DNA of 64,000 nt from Phyllobacterium sp. YR531 (GTDB lineage Bacteria > Pseudomonadota > Alphaproteobacteria > Rhizobiales > Rhizobiaceae), in contig NZ_AKIZ01000036.1 in assembly GCF_000282595.1 (NCBI RefSeq), positions 21,793-85,792 on the forward strand, given 5' to 3'. The notes under the pieces were generated by a model. That model saw only the letters and a program-made list of their open reading frames with translations, was not told the DNA's origin and did not search any database. Of this stretch, positions 33,921 to 43,308 are shown piece after piece; position 1 is the stretch's first letter, and every line of letters begins with the position of its first letter. A program made the position numbers and the translations under genes.

Positions 33921-35879
33921 TCAGAATGTACGGATTATTCGCGTTACGTCCTTGTCAAACTCGCCTATGACTTTCTGTGCTGCATCGCGTTCCTTGCGCA
34001 GCTCTCCCAAGCGATCTTCCTCTTGGCCCATTTGTACCAGATATCTGCTCTGAAGATCGCCATTGGGTACGGCCCGTAGATTTTCGCGTGTACGATCCTG
34101 AGACTCGGCCACCTGATCATATTCCTGCTGGATACGTTCCAGCGCGCCTTGTGCCTCGACCTGCTTCGTCCGGGCTTCGGCAAGTTCTTTCAACTTCGCC
34201 TTTACCTCAGGGTCTTCTGCCGCGTCAGCCCAGCTTGTAATCATCTGCGGAACCGCATCAGACAACGCAAATTCTTCGGCCTGCGTCTGCTCGTTCACTG
34301 TCTCGACAGTTTTTGTTTCACCTGCCTTCAAAGCGACGCGCACACGATCATGCGTCAGAGTGGAATCACCGGTGCTCTCCGCTTTGAAGGTCCAGCCCGG
34401 GCGCTTCAACTGCTCGATCAATACGGTACGATCGCCATCTGCTGCACCATTGACAGTAAATACCGTTACATCCCGCAAAAGCGTTTTTGCATGGATGACA
34501 CCATCGGCCACTTTTATCGACGTAATCATCCTCTGGGGCTTGGTGTCAGTACCCACTGAAACCTTTTGATCAAGCGCAAAACTCGCAGCGCGCTTTTCGC
34601 CAGACGGCATCCCCGCTATCTGAGCGTCGCCAACATATCCGGACTTGCCGTCATACACAGTCAAAATGCCCTGTGGGAAGCTGGAGCCACTGTCGTTCTC
34701 CAGCATGACGGAAGCCGTTGGATGCTCTGCGTTGCTACCTGCCTGATAGACTGAAACCATCTCGGCCTTCACATCTTTGTCAATCAAAGGCACCGAAATT
34801 GTTTCGCCATTCTTCAGGTCAAATTGCCCAGGCAGTGTGAAATTCGACGTCACCTCCTGTTCGTCGACAGCGGTTTCCATGGAGGCAGGTGCCATCTCTA
34901 TCGGTCTTTGTGCCTGCTGCATCTCCATTACCGGAGCTGGAGCCGCATAACCCGCTGCTGCATCCTGATCCGATCCTAGCTTTTGTCTGCGTGAGGCACT
35001 TAGACTTGCAATTGCGGGATTCTTCGCAGAAGTATCCACGACCAACTCGGTGCGATCTTTCCAGTAACGCCTATGCAGCGCCTGTTTCAGTGTCACGGGC
35101 TTTCCCGAAGAAAGCACGATGGAAACATCGTTCCAGTCTTCACCGGAGGCGTTCTCGAATATGGCCCAGGCCTGCAGTCGCGCAGTACCATTTTCACCTG
35201 TCACCATGCGGTAGCTGGTTTTCCAGATCGGCGCCGAGACAACATATGAAATGTCGACTGTTCGGGTGCCGTGTCCGTCCAGCTCGATCTTGATCGTACG
35301 CGAGCCATCAACCGTTGCCTTGCCAGCGACCAGCGTGGCATCAGCGATCTTATCATTCAGAACCTTGTCTAAAATTTCAATCGATATGGAGTTATCGAGA
35401 GGGATCGTTGCAATTTCCCGCTTGGCTGTGAGCAACAAAAGTACGGCATTTTGTGCGCCATTAGCACCGTTTTGATACTCAACGCCAAGGATGCTGCCTT
35501 CCACCTCGCGCGCGCCGGACACGCGGATACCAGTACCTTTCACGGCATTCAGCAACCGAGGAAGCGAGTTCAGATCATCTACAGTAAAGGGCAGCGTTCG
35601 AAAGGTCTCTTCGAGCGGGCTCGGTCCAGCTAGCGACAGGTTTTTAACCTTGCCATTGGCATCCCTGATGATGAGGCTCTTCAGGATATCATCCACCTGA
35701 TCCAGCGGCACATTAATCGTGATTTCGCTATTGTCGCCAATATTGGCTGAACGAACGATTTCAGACAGGCCTCCCGACGAGAGGATAACGGATTTCACAG
35801 GTCCGTTTACAGCCGCCAGGGCGGTAGAGCAGATTAATGGAAAAAGCAGAACCGGCAGAAGGTGACGTTTGAAAGCCAT
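33921..35879 (-). CDS. Exported DUF4139 protein
   Basis: This 652-residue protein starts at the ATG at 35879, after GGGAGA. MAFKRHLLPVLLFPLICSTALA is a signal peptide, so the protein is exported. The body is largely beta-rich with a proline/alanine/glutamine-rich linker near residues 315-345, and the last 100 residues form a coiled coil (LKELAEARTKQVEAQGALER and later EEDRLGELRKERDAAQ). The DUF4139 family has no established role in bacteria. It follows the MHS transporter gene by 60 bases and may be a separate transcript. Confidence 0.85.
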   Translation of the reverse strand: MAFKRHLLPVLLFPLICSTALAAVNGPVKSVILSSGGLSEIVRSANIGDNSEITINVPLDQVDDILKSLIIRDANGKVKNLSLAGPSPLEETFRTLPFTVDDLNSLPRLLNAVKGTGIRVSGAREVEGSILGVEYQNGANGAQNAVLLLLTAKREIATIPLDNSISIEILDKVLNDKIADATLVAGKATVDGSRTIKIELDGHGTRTVDISYVVSAPIWKTSYRMVTGENGTARLQAWAIFENASGEDWNDVSIVLSSGKPVTLKQALHRRYWKDRTELVVDTSAKNPAIASLSASRRQKLGSDQDAAAGYAAPAPVMEMQQAQRPIEMAPASMETAVDEQEVTSNFTLPGQFDLKNGETISVPLIDKDVKAEMVSVYQAGSNAEHPTASVMLENDSGSSFPQGILTVYDGKSGYVGDAQIAGMPSGEKRAASFALDQKVSVGTDTKPQRMITSIKVADGVIHAKTLLRDVTVFTVNGAADGDRTVLIEQLKRPGWTFKAESTGDSTLTHDRVRVALKAGETKTVETVNEQTQAEEFALSDAVPQMITSWADAAEDPEVKAKLKELAEARTKQVEAQGALERIQQEYDQVAESQDRTRENLRAVPNGDLQSRYLVQMGQEEDRLGELRKERDAAQKVIGEFDKDVTRIIRTF

Positions 35880-35939
35880 GGACAATTCTCCCCAATATGT
35901 CGAAGCGACAATCACGCCTATTCGCGAAAGATGAAGAAT

Positions 35940-37283
35940 TTAAGATTTGGCTGGCCCAGTCACTGTCTCCTGTAATCTTTCGGCAGCACGAGCCGCAAAG
36001 GACTCTGATCCGCTATCTTCGACCGGGAGGAATATGCTGCAAAGGAAGCTTATTCCTGCGATAAAGATGAACAGGCCTGCAAGCGGTGCCCATTGAACAC
36101 CATATGCATGAACGAGCCAGACGCCGATAACAGGCGTGAGGCCGCTGAATATCGCACCGCTAAGCGATGAGCACAGCGAGATGCCTGTGTAGCGCAGATG
36201 AACCGGAAAAGCCCGCGTAAGGAAGGGTGCCATGACAGCATAGTGCGCGGCGAGAAATACGGTAGCGACCAGAATTGCGATGTAGATATTTGTAAGATTG
36301 CCAGTGATGATGAGCATCATCATCGGGACTGCGAAAAGCAAGGCCGCGCCCGACATTGCGACAAGAAGGAAGCGTTCGCCGAACCGGGTGGCAATGTAGG
36401 AGCCTGCGGGGAATGCGAAAAGCTCTACGACACCGACCCACGAAACAAGCTCAAGCATATCGGAGCGGTTGATTCCGAGTGATGTCGTGGTGAATGTCAT
36501 CATCAGCGTTGTGATGAAATAAAAGCCTGCAACGCCCAGCAAGCAAAGCCCCATGCCGAGCAGCAGCGACTTCTTTTTCGTCAGGAATATTTCTTTGGCA
36601 GGAATGACGTCTTGAACGGCCTTTTCCTTCAACCGCGCCTCAAGTTCCGGGCTTTCATTGATGCCAGCGCGAATGATAAAAGCGAAGATGATCAATATGC
36701 CGCTAAGCAGAAAGGGAACGCGCCAGCCCCAGCTTAAAAAATCCTCTTGTGGCAGGTCTGAAACCGTGCGGAAAGCAAGCGTTGCGAGAATCAGACCGAT
36801 TGGGCTGCCATATTGCGGTGCCGACGCGAGAAAGGTCCGCCAGCGTGGGGGAGCATGTTCTGCTGCAATCAATACCGCCCCACCCCATTCGCCGCCAACA
36901 GCAACGCCTTGCACCAGTCGCAACAGTACAAGCATGATCGCTGCTGATACACCTATGGAGTGATAACTGGGCAAAACGCCGATCAGCACTGTTGCAGCGC
37001 CCATGAGAAGCAAGGTGATGATCAGGGAGTTCTTACGGCCTACCTTGTCACCAAAATGGCCGAAAAGAAGCGCGCCGACCGGCCTCGCAACAAATCCGAT
37101 GGCGAAGGTACCAAGGGATGCAAGCACACCCATGACCGGGTCTTCAGAAGCGAAGAAAACATCCCCGAAAACCAAAGCCGCAGCCGTGCCATAAATATAG
37201 AAATCGTACCACTCGATCATGGTACCGACGAAGGCCCCTATTGCGGCACGAATTGGCTGGCGTTTTGCTGCGATCTGATTCAT
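35940..37283 (-). CDS. MFS transporter, metabolite:H+ symporter (MHS) type
   Basis: This 447-residue transporter has twelve hydrophobic segments and the MHS signatures: IGAFVGTMIEWYDFYIYGTAA at the N terminus, GHFGDKVGRKNSLI (loop 2-3) and the RLVQGVAVGGEWGGAVLIAAEHAP block. MHS proteins import organic acids, betaines and similar solutes. It starts 30 bases after the HDAC-like amidohydrolase gene and may supply its substrate. Confidence 0.92.
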   Translation of the reverse strand: MNQIAAKRQPIRAAIGAFVGTMIEWYDFYIYGTAAALVFGDVFFASEDPVMGVLASLGTFAIGFVARPVGALLFGHFGDKVGRKNSLIITLLLMGAATVLIGVLPSYHSIGVSAAIMLVLLRLVQGVAVGGEWGGAVLIAAEHAPPRWRTFLASAPQYGSPIGLILATLAFRTVSDLPQEDFLSWGWRVPFLLSGILIIFAFIIRAGINESPELEARLKEKAVQDVIPAKEIFLTKKKSLLLGMGLCLLGVAGFYFITTLMMTFTTTSLGINRSDMLELVSWVGVVELFAFPAGSYIATRFGERFLLVAMSGAALLFAVPMMMLIITGNLTNIYIAILVATVFLAAHYAVMAPFLTRAFPVHLRYTGISLCSSLSGAIFSGLTPVIGVWLVHAYGVQWAPLAGLFIFIAGISFLCSIFLPVEDSGSESFAARAAERLQETVTGPAKS

Positions 37284-37313
37284 TTACTCTTCCCCGATAT
37301 TGGCGACCGTAGC

Positions 37314-38369
37314 CTAAAGTGAGCGATTGGCCTGATATGCGGCCATGAAACGTGGTGCAGCTTCCGCTACGGCGCTCAGTGAGTAGCCGCCTTCCTGCAC
37401 AATTGCAGTGGGCAAGCCGACAGCTCCCCACATTGCCCCTATCTTGGCATAGGCTTCCGTTGTCACGGTCAGTTTGGAAAGCGGGTCTTCCTTATGCGCA
37501 TCCCACCCGGCAGAAATGACGAGCGCTGTTGCGCCATGCTCTGCCACAGCGGCAACAAGCTTCCGATTGGCTTCAATGAAAGCGTCATCTCCGCTGCCCT
37601 CTGCGAGCGGTATATTGAGATTTGCACCAAGCCCATCACCAGCACCGGTTTCGTCTGCATAACCGCTATAATGCGGATAATAATTCGACGGGTCCGTATG
37701 GGTTGAACCGAAGAACACATCATTACGCGTGTAGAATATTGCCTGCGTTCCATCACCATGGTGCGTGTCAAAATCAATAATGGCTACGCGCTGGTGTTGC
37801 TGGCGCAAATGCTGAGCAGCTATCGCAGCATTATTGAAATAGCAGAACCCCGCTGCACGGTCGGCATAGGCATGATGGCCCGGCGGACGGCAGAGTGCGA
37901 AGGCAGCGGCATCGCCCTGCAGCAAAGCATTTGCTGCAGATATAGCCGTTTGGGCTGATGCATAGGCTGAAGAATACGTACTTTCCATCATCGCGCAGGA
38001 AAGTCCGTTGATGTACCAACCGGACTGTCCCAGCACACCAACAGGTCTCGGCTTTGGACGGGCTGCATAATCCTGTCCTGCACCTTGGTATGCGCTTACA
38101 TTGGGGAGCACTTCAGGCCCGTGGTTGGGCAGCTGCATGAAGCGATCAAAAGCTGTACTCAAGAACTCCACATAGTGATCTGCATGAACAGCACGGATGG
38201 GATCAAGCCCTGCATCACCTGTGGCTTCTTCTGACAATCCCAATTCTGTCAGCACCTTTATCAAGGCCTGAGCACGTGCAGGATTTTCAAGCGGATCTGT
38301 AATCCGGCCATTGATCATATATTGCTTGGGTTGATGAGCCATTTGCTGGCTGGAAAAGAAGAGTTTCAT
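37314..38369 (-). CDS. Histone deacetylase-family amidohydrolase
   Basis: This 351-residue zinc amidohydrolase is of the acetylpolyamine amidohydrolase/class II HDAC type. CRPPGHHAYADRAAGFCYFNN holds the tandem catalytic histidines, IIDFDTHHGDGTQAIFY the zinc ligands Asp and His, and ISAGWDAHKEDPL the third ligand region. The N terminus (LFFSSQQMAHQPKQYMINGR) is that of the acetylpolyamine group. The ATG at 38369 is chosen for conservation. With the downstream MHS transporter it may handle acetylated amines. Confidence 0.9.
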   Translation of the reverse strand: MKLFFSSQQMAHQPKQYMINGRITDPLENPARAQALIKVLTELGLSEEATGDAGLDPIRAVHADHYVEFLSTAFDRFMQLPNHGPEVLPNVSAYQGAGQDYAARPKPRPVGVLGQSGWYINGLSCAMMESTYSSAYASAQTAISAANALLQGDAAAFALCRPPGHHAYADRAAGFCYFNNAAIAAQHLRQQHQRVAIIDFDTHHGDGTQAIFYTRNDVFFGSTHTDPSNYYPHYSGYADETGAGDGLGANLNIPLAEGSGDDAFIEANRKLVAAVAEHGATALVISAGWDAHKEDPLSKLTVTTEAYAKIGAMWGAVGLPTAIVQEGGYSLSAVAEAAPRFMAAYQANRSL

Positions 38370-38477
38370 GAATGCTCGATCTCGATGCCATTTCGGTGAG
38401 TCGATACAGAGCCTATTCCCTGATCCAAGCAATGCAAGGTTGCGCGTTAAACTTTAGCACGCAATCCCAAATTGATT

Positions 38478-38903
38478 TCAAATTGCCGGCCCCACTGTTG
38501 TTTGCAGTATCTGTACGCCGTTGATTTTATAGGACCCATCCGGCTGTTTTTGCATCAAATAGATAGCCGTTGAGTCTTTGCCATCGGGACCAGTGATAAG
38601 CACTTCCTGAATAATCTGATCTCCGGCAGCTTTGCTGCGGCCAAAGGCGAAATTGCCCGGTCGATAGACTGGCTGATAGGCGCGTTTTACCATTTCAAAG
38701 AACAAGTCCTGGCTTGGAAATTTTCCTTGTATGGATGGCGATGCAAACGAGTACGCCGTCTTTGCGTCATCGTTCAGAAAAGCTGCGATCTGATTTTTGA
38801 TAACAGACTGGATGGCTTCCGGAGACTCCTGAGCTGATACCTGCCCGGCCAGTCCATAGCTCAACAATACAACTGCGACGAAACATCTGAATGCTTTGAC
38901 CAT
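38478..38903 (-). CDS. Exported DUF4864 protein
   Basis: This 141-residue protein starts at the ATG at 38903, after GGGAGAG. The signal peptide is FRCFVAVVLLSYGLAGQVSAQ and the mature domain matches DUF4864: AIQSVIKNQIAAFLNDDAKTAYSFASPSIQGKF, then YKINGVQIL near the end, a fold like nuclear-transport-factor-2 proteins. Function unknown; periplasmic location inferred. Confidence 0.85.
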   Translation of the reverse strand: MVKAFRCFVAVVLLSYGLAGQVSAQESPEAIQSVIKNQIAAFLNDDAKTAYSFASPSIQGKFPSQDLFFEMVKRAYQPVYRPGNFAFGRSKAAGDQIIQEVLITGPDGKDSTAIYLMQKQPDGSYKINGVQILQTTVGPAI

Positions 38904-39002
38904 GGTTGCTCTCCCGAACCATAACTGCAATGTCTAAGCTACGAAAAATTTCTTACGCCGGATCATGCCCCGTTACTGACGGTCCGGACGAATGTACCAT
39001 AG

Positions 39003-40229
39003 TTGGATGAATTGACGGATACGGATACTGCTCCCAGTTCAGGGGAATCAATTTACTGGCGGCAGAATCTGTGGGTCTGCCTGCTGGGGTCATTCACAAC
39101 CATCGTCGCAATGACCTTGATCCTGCCTTTTCTACCGCTGTATATCGAACAGTTGGGCGAAACAGACCACGCTGCGATTGTCCAATGGTCTGGTATCGCC
39201 TACGGCGCAACGTTCTTCACCGCTGCACTGGTAGCTCCACTTTGGGGGCGTCTTGCAGACCTTTATGGACGCAAATTGATGCTTATCAGGGCAAGCCTCG
39301 GCATGGCCGTTGCAATGTCACTTATGGGCATGGCGACTGAGGTTTGGCATTTGATTGTTCTCCGGTTACTTACAGGACTTCTGGGTGGCTATGCATCCGG
39401 CTCGACAGTCCTTGTCGCCACGCAAACACCGAAAGCACGAACGGGCTGGGCTCTTGGAACATTAGCCTCCGGCATTATGGCAGGAAATCTTATTGGACCT
39501 CTCATAGGTGGTGGGCTTCCTCCTTTGATTGGAATTCGCGCCACATTCTGGCTGGCGGGCGGGGTGATTTTCATAACTTTTCTGGCGACAAGCCTGTTTA
39601 TCAAGGAAGAGCGAAAGCCGCCTAAAAGCAATACAGAACAGCAAACTGATGGATGGAGGGCCATTCCGGACAAGCGTCCGGTGGTGGTCATGCTGCTGGC
39701 AGGAATGCTTCTGATGCTTGCCAACATGTCTATTGAACCAATCATCACGGTATATGTTGCGCAACTGGTCGATAATCCGGCCCATATCACCATGGTTGCT
39801 GGTGTAGTGATGTCCGCTGCGGCCCTGGGCAGCGTGCTCTCAGCATCCAGACTTGGCAGGCTGGCCGACCGCATCGGACATTGGAATGTTATCGTTGCCG
39901 CTCTTGGCATATCCGCGCTGCTCTTGATCCCTCAGGCTTTCGTCACTCAGGGTTGGCAGTTGGTCGTCTTGCGGTTTCTTATGGGACTGTCTCTTGGCGG
40001 CCTCCTACCCTGCATCACCAGTGTAATTCGTCACAATGTTCCCGACAGGGTTGCCGGGAGTATTCTTGGTTATGCAACATCGTCACAATATGTTGGACAG
40101 GTCATAGGGCCGCTAGCAGGCGGCTTTATTGGCGGGCACTTCGGCATGCGGGCAGTGTTTCTGGCCACCAGTGTAGTGCTTGCGGGCAGTGCGTTCTATG
40201 GATGGCTCATTCGGCCCAAAGGGCAGTGA
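39003..40229 (+). CDS. MFS drug-efflux-type transporter
   Basis: This 408-residue protein has twelve hydrophobic segments and the DHA1 (TetA/multidrug) pattern: loop 2-3 motif LWGRLADLYGRKLMLIRASLG and the repeat copy ASRLGRLADRIGHWNVIV. The frame is closed by TAG immediately before a TTG at 39003; that TTG or the one at 39012 must be the start, since the first ATG falls inside the first membrane helix. The substrate is unknown. It ends 3 bases from a convergent GNAT gene. Confidence 0.88.
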   Translation: MDELTDTDTAPSSGESIYWRQNLWVCLLGSFTTIVAMTLILPFLPLYIEQLGETDHAAIVQWSGIAYGATFFTAALVAPLWGRLADLYGRKLMLIRASLGMAVAMSLMGMATEVWHLIVLRLLTGLLGGYASGSTVLVATQTPKARTGWALGTLASGIMAGNLIGPLIGGGLPPLIGIRATFWLAGGVIFITFLATSLFIKEERKPPKSNTEQQTDGWRAIPDKRPVVVMLLAGMLLMLANMSIEPIITVYVAQLVDNPAHITMVAGVVMSAAALGSVLSASRLGRLADRIGHWNVIVAALGISALLLIPQAFVTQGWQLVVLRFLMGLSLGGLLPCITSVIRHNVPDRVAGSILGYATSSQYVGQVIGPLAGGFIGGHFGMRAVFLATSVVLAGSAFYGWLIRPKGQ

Positions 40230-40232
40230 GCT

Positions 40233-40697
40233 CTATCGGTTTGCCATCTCCGAAAGTGCGGTCCCCTCAAGGCGGTAGAAGAGTTTCTCGGGTTTTGGTG
40301 TTCCACCCACTCCGTCGTAAAAGGCACGAAGACGCGGATTTTCGCGGTCTGCCGTCCAATCAACACGGCCATGTCCCCGCTCGACAGCCAGTTTTGCCAG
40401 TGCTTGCATCAGGCTATTTCCCACGCCTATCCCACGATACTGTTTTGAAACAAAAAGCTCCTTGAGAAACAGGCCCGAACCAAGTCCGGGACCGGGATAG
40501 ACCGGCGAGATTGCAGCAAATCCCAAGATGGTTTGCTCTGAGGCGACAAGTATTTCTGTACCAGCGGGCATCTCAGAAAGGCCTTTGAGTATCATTGACC
40601 GATGTGGGCATGGCGCATTGTAATGTGCCTGCATTTCTTCGAACAAAACTGCGAGTGCAGTGTGGTCCGAGGCGTTGGATAGTCTGACTTCCCTCAA
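40233..40697 (-). CDS. GNAT acetyltransferase
   Basis: This 154-residue acetyltransferase has the acetyl-CoA motif LFVSKQYRGIGVGNSLMQALAKLAVERG (about 87-114) and the later NPRLRAFYDGVGG segment. The substrate cannot be named; similar stand-alone GNATs act on amines or amino acids. It lies downstream of the amino-acid importer operon, with a stem-loop at 40718-40751 between. Confidence 0.86.
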   Translation of the reverse strand: MREVRLSNASDHTALAVLFEEMQAHYNAPCPHRSMILKGLSEMPAGTEILVASEQTILGFAAISPVYPGPGLGSGLFLKELFVSKQYRGIGVGNSLMQALAKLAVERGHGRVDWTADRENPRLRAFYDGVGGTPKPEKLFYRLEGTALSEMANR

Positions 40698-40717
40698 CTC
40701 AGCGAACTCCTACAACA

Positions 40718-40751
40718 CGGAATGGCAGTCCAAAGATGGTCTGCCATTCCG
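40718..40751 (-). terminator. Terminator-like stem-loop
   Basis: A perfect 11-bp stem (40718-40728 and 40741-40751, CGGAATGGCAG/CTGCCATTCCG) with a 12-nt loop lies 21 bases beyond the end of the amino-acid-binding protein gene. It lacks a T-run, so it may end or protect the transcript rather than act as a classical intrinsic terminator. Confidence 0.5.
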
Positions 40752-40772
40752 AAATGCCATTAATGCTGATCC

Positions 40773-41603
40773 CTATTCACCCATATTGACTGTGATAGGC
40801 GTGAGTTTATTTGCCTTTAGCCCGTACTTGTCGAGTAGCGCATCATATGTGCCGTTCGCCTGCAATTTCTCGAGAGCAACCTTTACTGCATCACGCAATT
40901 GAGTTTCCGATTTCAGAACCGGTATGCCCGCCAATGACTGGCTGAAAGCATCGCCAATGGTGACGTATGTGTCCGGCTCCAGTTTCTGATTATAGGGAAG
41001 TGTTTCATTGCCTTGTGCAGCAGCCTGCAGTCGCTGACTCTTGATCTGCGTGCGGGCATCGGCAGATCCTTCTGTGCCCGTGACATTGATCGCAGGCTTG
41101 CCCTTGGCCACACAATTGGCCTCACTCCACGCGGTGATCTGGGCCGGCCAATCTGTCGAACGGCTTGCCCCTACAGACTTGCCGCAAAGGTCATCCACGG
41201 TTTTGATCTCTGCAGCGAGTGCTTTAGACGTATAAAATTGCGCTCCAGACTTCATATAGTCCACAAAATCCGCAGTTTCCTGGCGGGCCTTCTTGTCGCT
41301 CATCCCGGCCATGGCCAGATCAACGCGACCGGTTTGCAGGGAGGGAAGCATCTGGGCAAAAGCAATTTCCTGCCATTCAACTTTCACGCCAAGCTCTTTG
41401 CCAATCGCTTCACCAAGATCAATATCAAAGCCTTGCAGCTGATTTGTTGCCGGGTCCTTGTAGGTAATCGGCGGATAGTTTGGCATTGTTGCAATGACAA
41501 TTTTACCTGCATCCTTGATGCGCGCCGGAAGTTCCTGCGCGGCAGCGGGAAAACCAAAAGCAACCGTAGCGCCCAGCAGGGCAAACCTCATGTAATTATT
41601 CAT
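40773..41603 (-). CDS. Polar amino-acid ABC transporter binding protein
   Basis: This 276-residue family 3 solute-binding protein has the signal peptide MRFALLGATVAFGFPAAAQE. The mature start KIVIATMPNYPPITYKDP, GFDIDLGEAIGKELGVKVEWQE, and QTGRVDLAMAGMSDKKARQE are the standard ligand-cleft segments of glutamine/lysine/histidine binding proteins. The acidic or basic nature of the ligand cannot be told. The ATG at 41603 follows GGAAC and AGGAC; an internal ATG is four codons on. It ends the operon. Confidence 0.92.
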   Translation of the reverse strand: MNNYMRFALLGATVAFGFPAAAQELPARIKDAGKIVIATMPNYPPITYKDPATNQLQGFDIDLGEAIGKELGVKVEWQEIAFAQMLPSLQTGRVDLAMAGMSDKKARQETADFVDYMKSGAQFYTSKALAAEIKTVDDLCGKSVGASRSTDWPAQITAWSEANCVAKGKPAINVTGTEGSADARTQIKSQRLQAAAQGNETLPYNQKLEPDTYVTIGDAFSQSLAGIPVLKSETQLRDAVKVALEKLQANGTYDALLDKYGLKANKLTPITVNMGE

Positions 41604-41636
41604 GTCCTGTGTTCCTCTTTTATGTTTTGATATGTT

Positions 41637-42401
41637 TCAAGCCAAAACCGCTGCGATAAAGTCCTGTGTACGTTTCTCTTTCGGACTGCTCAAAATCTCT
41701 TGCGGCGTTCCACTTTCAACGATCTTTCCACGATCCATGAACACCACACGATTGGCCACCTCGCGAGCGAAGCCGAGTTCATGTGTAACGACCACCATCG
41801 TCATGCCGCTTTTCGCCAGATCCCGCATGACACTGAGGACGTCGCTGACAAGCTCCGGATCAAGTGCCGACGTGGGTTCATCAAAAAGCATCAGCTTTGG
41901 TTTCATTGCCAACGCACGGGCAATTGCGATACGCTGCTGCTGACCGCCCGAAAGCTCGCTTGGATAGGAATCTTTCTTATCGGTAAGCCCCACTTTTTCG
42001 AGCAAAGCCATAGCCTCGGGAATAACCGCGGTTTTTGCACGCTTTTGGACAATAACCGGACCTTCAATGATGTTCTCAAGCACTGTCATATGTGCGAAGA
42101 GGTTGAATCGCTGAAACACCATGCCGCTTGAAAGCCTTTGACGGGCAATTTCTGCATCATTCAGCTGATAAAGCTTATCGCCGTCTTGACGGAAACCAAT
42201 AAGCTCGTCATCAATCCAGATTGCGCCGGAATCAATCCGCTCGAGCTGATTTATACAGCGAAGCAATGTGCTTTTTCCTGACCCGGACGGACCAATAATA
42301 CACAGAACTTCGCCGTGCTCGATCTCGAACGAAACATTGTCGAGGGCCTGGAAATCCCCGAAAAACTTCTTCAGGTCGACTGCAACCACCATGGAGGACA
42401 T
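41637..42401 (-). CDS. Polar amino-acid ABC transporter ATPase
   Basis: This 254-residue GlnQ-type ATPase has Walker [10 protein letters not shown], the signature [17 protein letters not shown], Walker [15 protein letters not shown] and the switch [14 protein letters not shown], all typical of amino-acid importers. The gap from the permease gene is 2 bases. Confidence 0.95.
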   Translation of the reverse strand: MSSMVVAVDLKKFFGDFQALDNVSFEIEHGEVLCIIGPSGSGKSTLLRCINQLERIDSGAIWIDDELIGFRQDGDKLYQLNDAEIARQRLSSGMVFQRFNLFAHMTVLENIIEGPVIVQKRAKTAVIPEAMALLEKVGLTDKKDSYPSELSGGQQQRIAIARALAMKPKLMLFDEPTSALDPELVSDVLSVMRDLAKSGMTMVVVTHELGFAREVANRVVFMDRGKIVESGTPQEILSSPKEKRTQDFIAAVLA

Positions 42402-42403
42402 CG

Positions 42404-43303
42404 TTACGCTCCCTCTGCTTGCGCGGTTGCTGCCCGTTTGGCTTCCCGCCGCCCTTGGCTTTTTGCATAATGCTTCTCAAGCAGATGCTGACCGATGGAA
42501 AGAATGGTCACGACAACCAGGTACCAGATGGCCGAAACGATCAACAGTTCCATCACCCGGTTGTTGGCGTAGTAGACCGACTGCGCATTGCGCAAGATTT
42601 CCGCATAGCCAATGACGCTGGCAACCGAAGTCAGCTTGACCATACTGATCACTTCATTGCCTACAGGAGGTATGATTACGCGCATCGCCTGCGGAAGAAT
42701 TATCCGGCGCAGCATGGTCAGCCGGGTCATACCTATAACTTTCGCAGCCTCAATCTGCCCATTATCGACAGAGAGAATTCCGGCTCTTACCACCTCTGCA
42801 GTATAAGCGCCTTGATTGATACCAAGGCCAAGAAGTGTCGCCATGAAAGGGGTCATTAAATCAACGGTGCGCATTTCAAATACGCCCGGGATACCCAATG
42901 TCGGAAAGATCAGCGCAAGATTGAACCAAAGCAGAAGCTGCAGGAGCAGCGGTGTTCCCCGAAAAAACCAGATGTAGAATACAGCGACATATTTGAGCAC
43001 CGGATTCGGCGACATGATCATGATTGCAAAGACAACGCCAAGAAAAAGTCCAAGTGCCATCGCACAAATCGTCATGAGGATCGTATTCCACAGCCCCGAC
43101 AGAATTGCAGGAGCCGTGAAAAACTGGGCGACGACTGGCCAGGCAATCTGCCCTTGTGCAAATGCTTTAACGATGAGAACGAGCGCCAGAATGATCAGGC
43201 TGGCAGCAAGCCAGCGACCGTAATGTCGCCGTGGCTGGTGGTGCAAATGAGCAATCGAATACTTTGCCCGAGGAATGGAAATGGTGGTGTCGACGTTTGC
43301 CAT
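42404..43303 (-). CDS. Polar amino-acid ABC transporter permease
   Basis: This 299-residue HisM/GlnP-type permease has [61 protein letters not shown] (the EAA loop) and [16 protein letters not shown] single permease gene suggests a homodimeric channel. The N-terminal 30 residues ([13 protein letters not shown]) are cytoplasmic and histidine-rich. It starts 5 bases after the argH-like gene. Confidence 0.94.
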   Translation of the reverse strand: MANVDTTISIPRAKYSIAHLHHQPRRHYGRWLAASLIILALVLIVKAFAQGQIAWPVVAQFFTAPAILSGLWNTILMTICAMALGLFLGVVFAIMIMSPNPVLKYVAVFYIWFFRGTPLLLQLLLWFNLALIFPTLGIPGVFEMRTVDLMTPFMATLLGLGINQGAYTAEVVRAGILSVDNGQIEAAKVIGMTRLTMLRRIILPQAMRVIIPPVGNEVISMVKLTSVASVIGYAEILRNAQSVYYANNRVMELLIVSAIWYLVVVTILSIGQHLLEKHYAKSQGRREAKRAATAQAEGA

Positions 43304-43308
43304 GTCTT

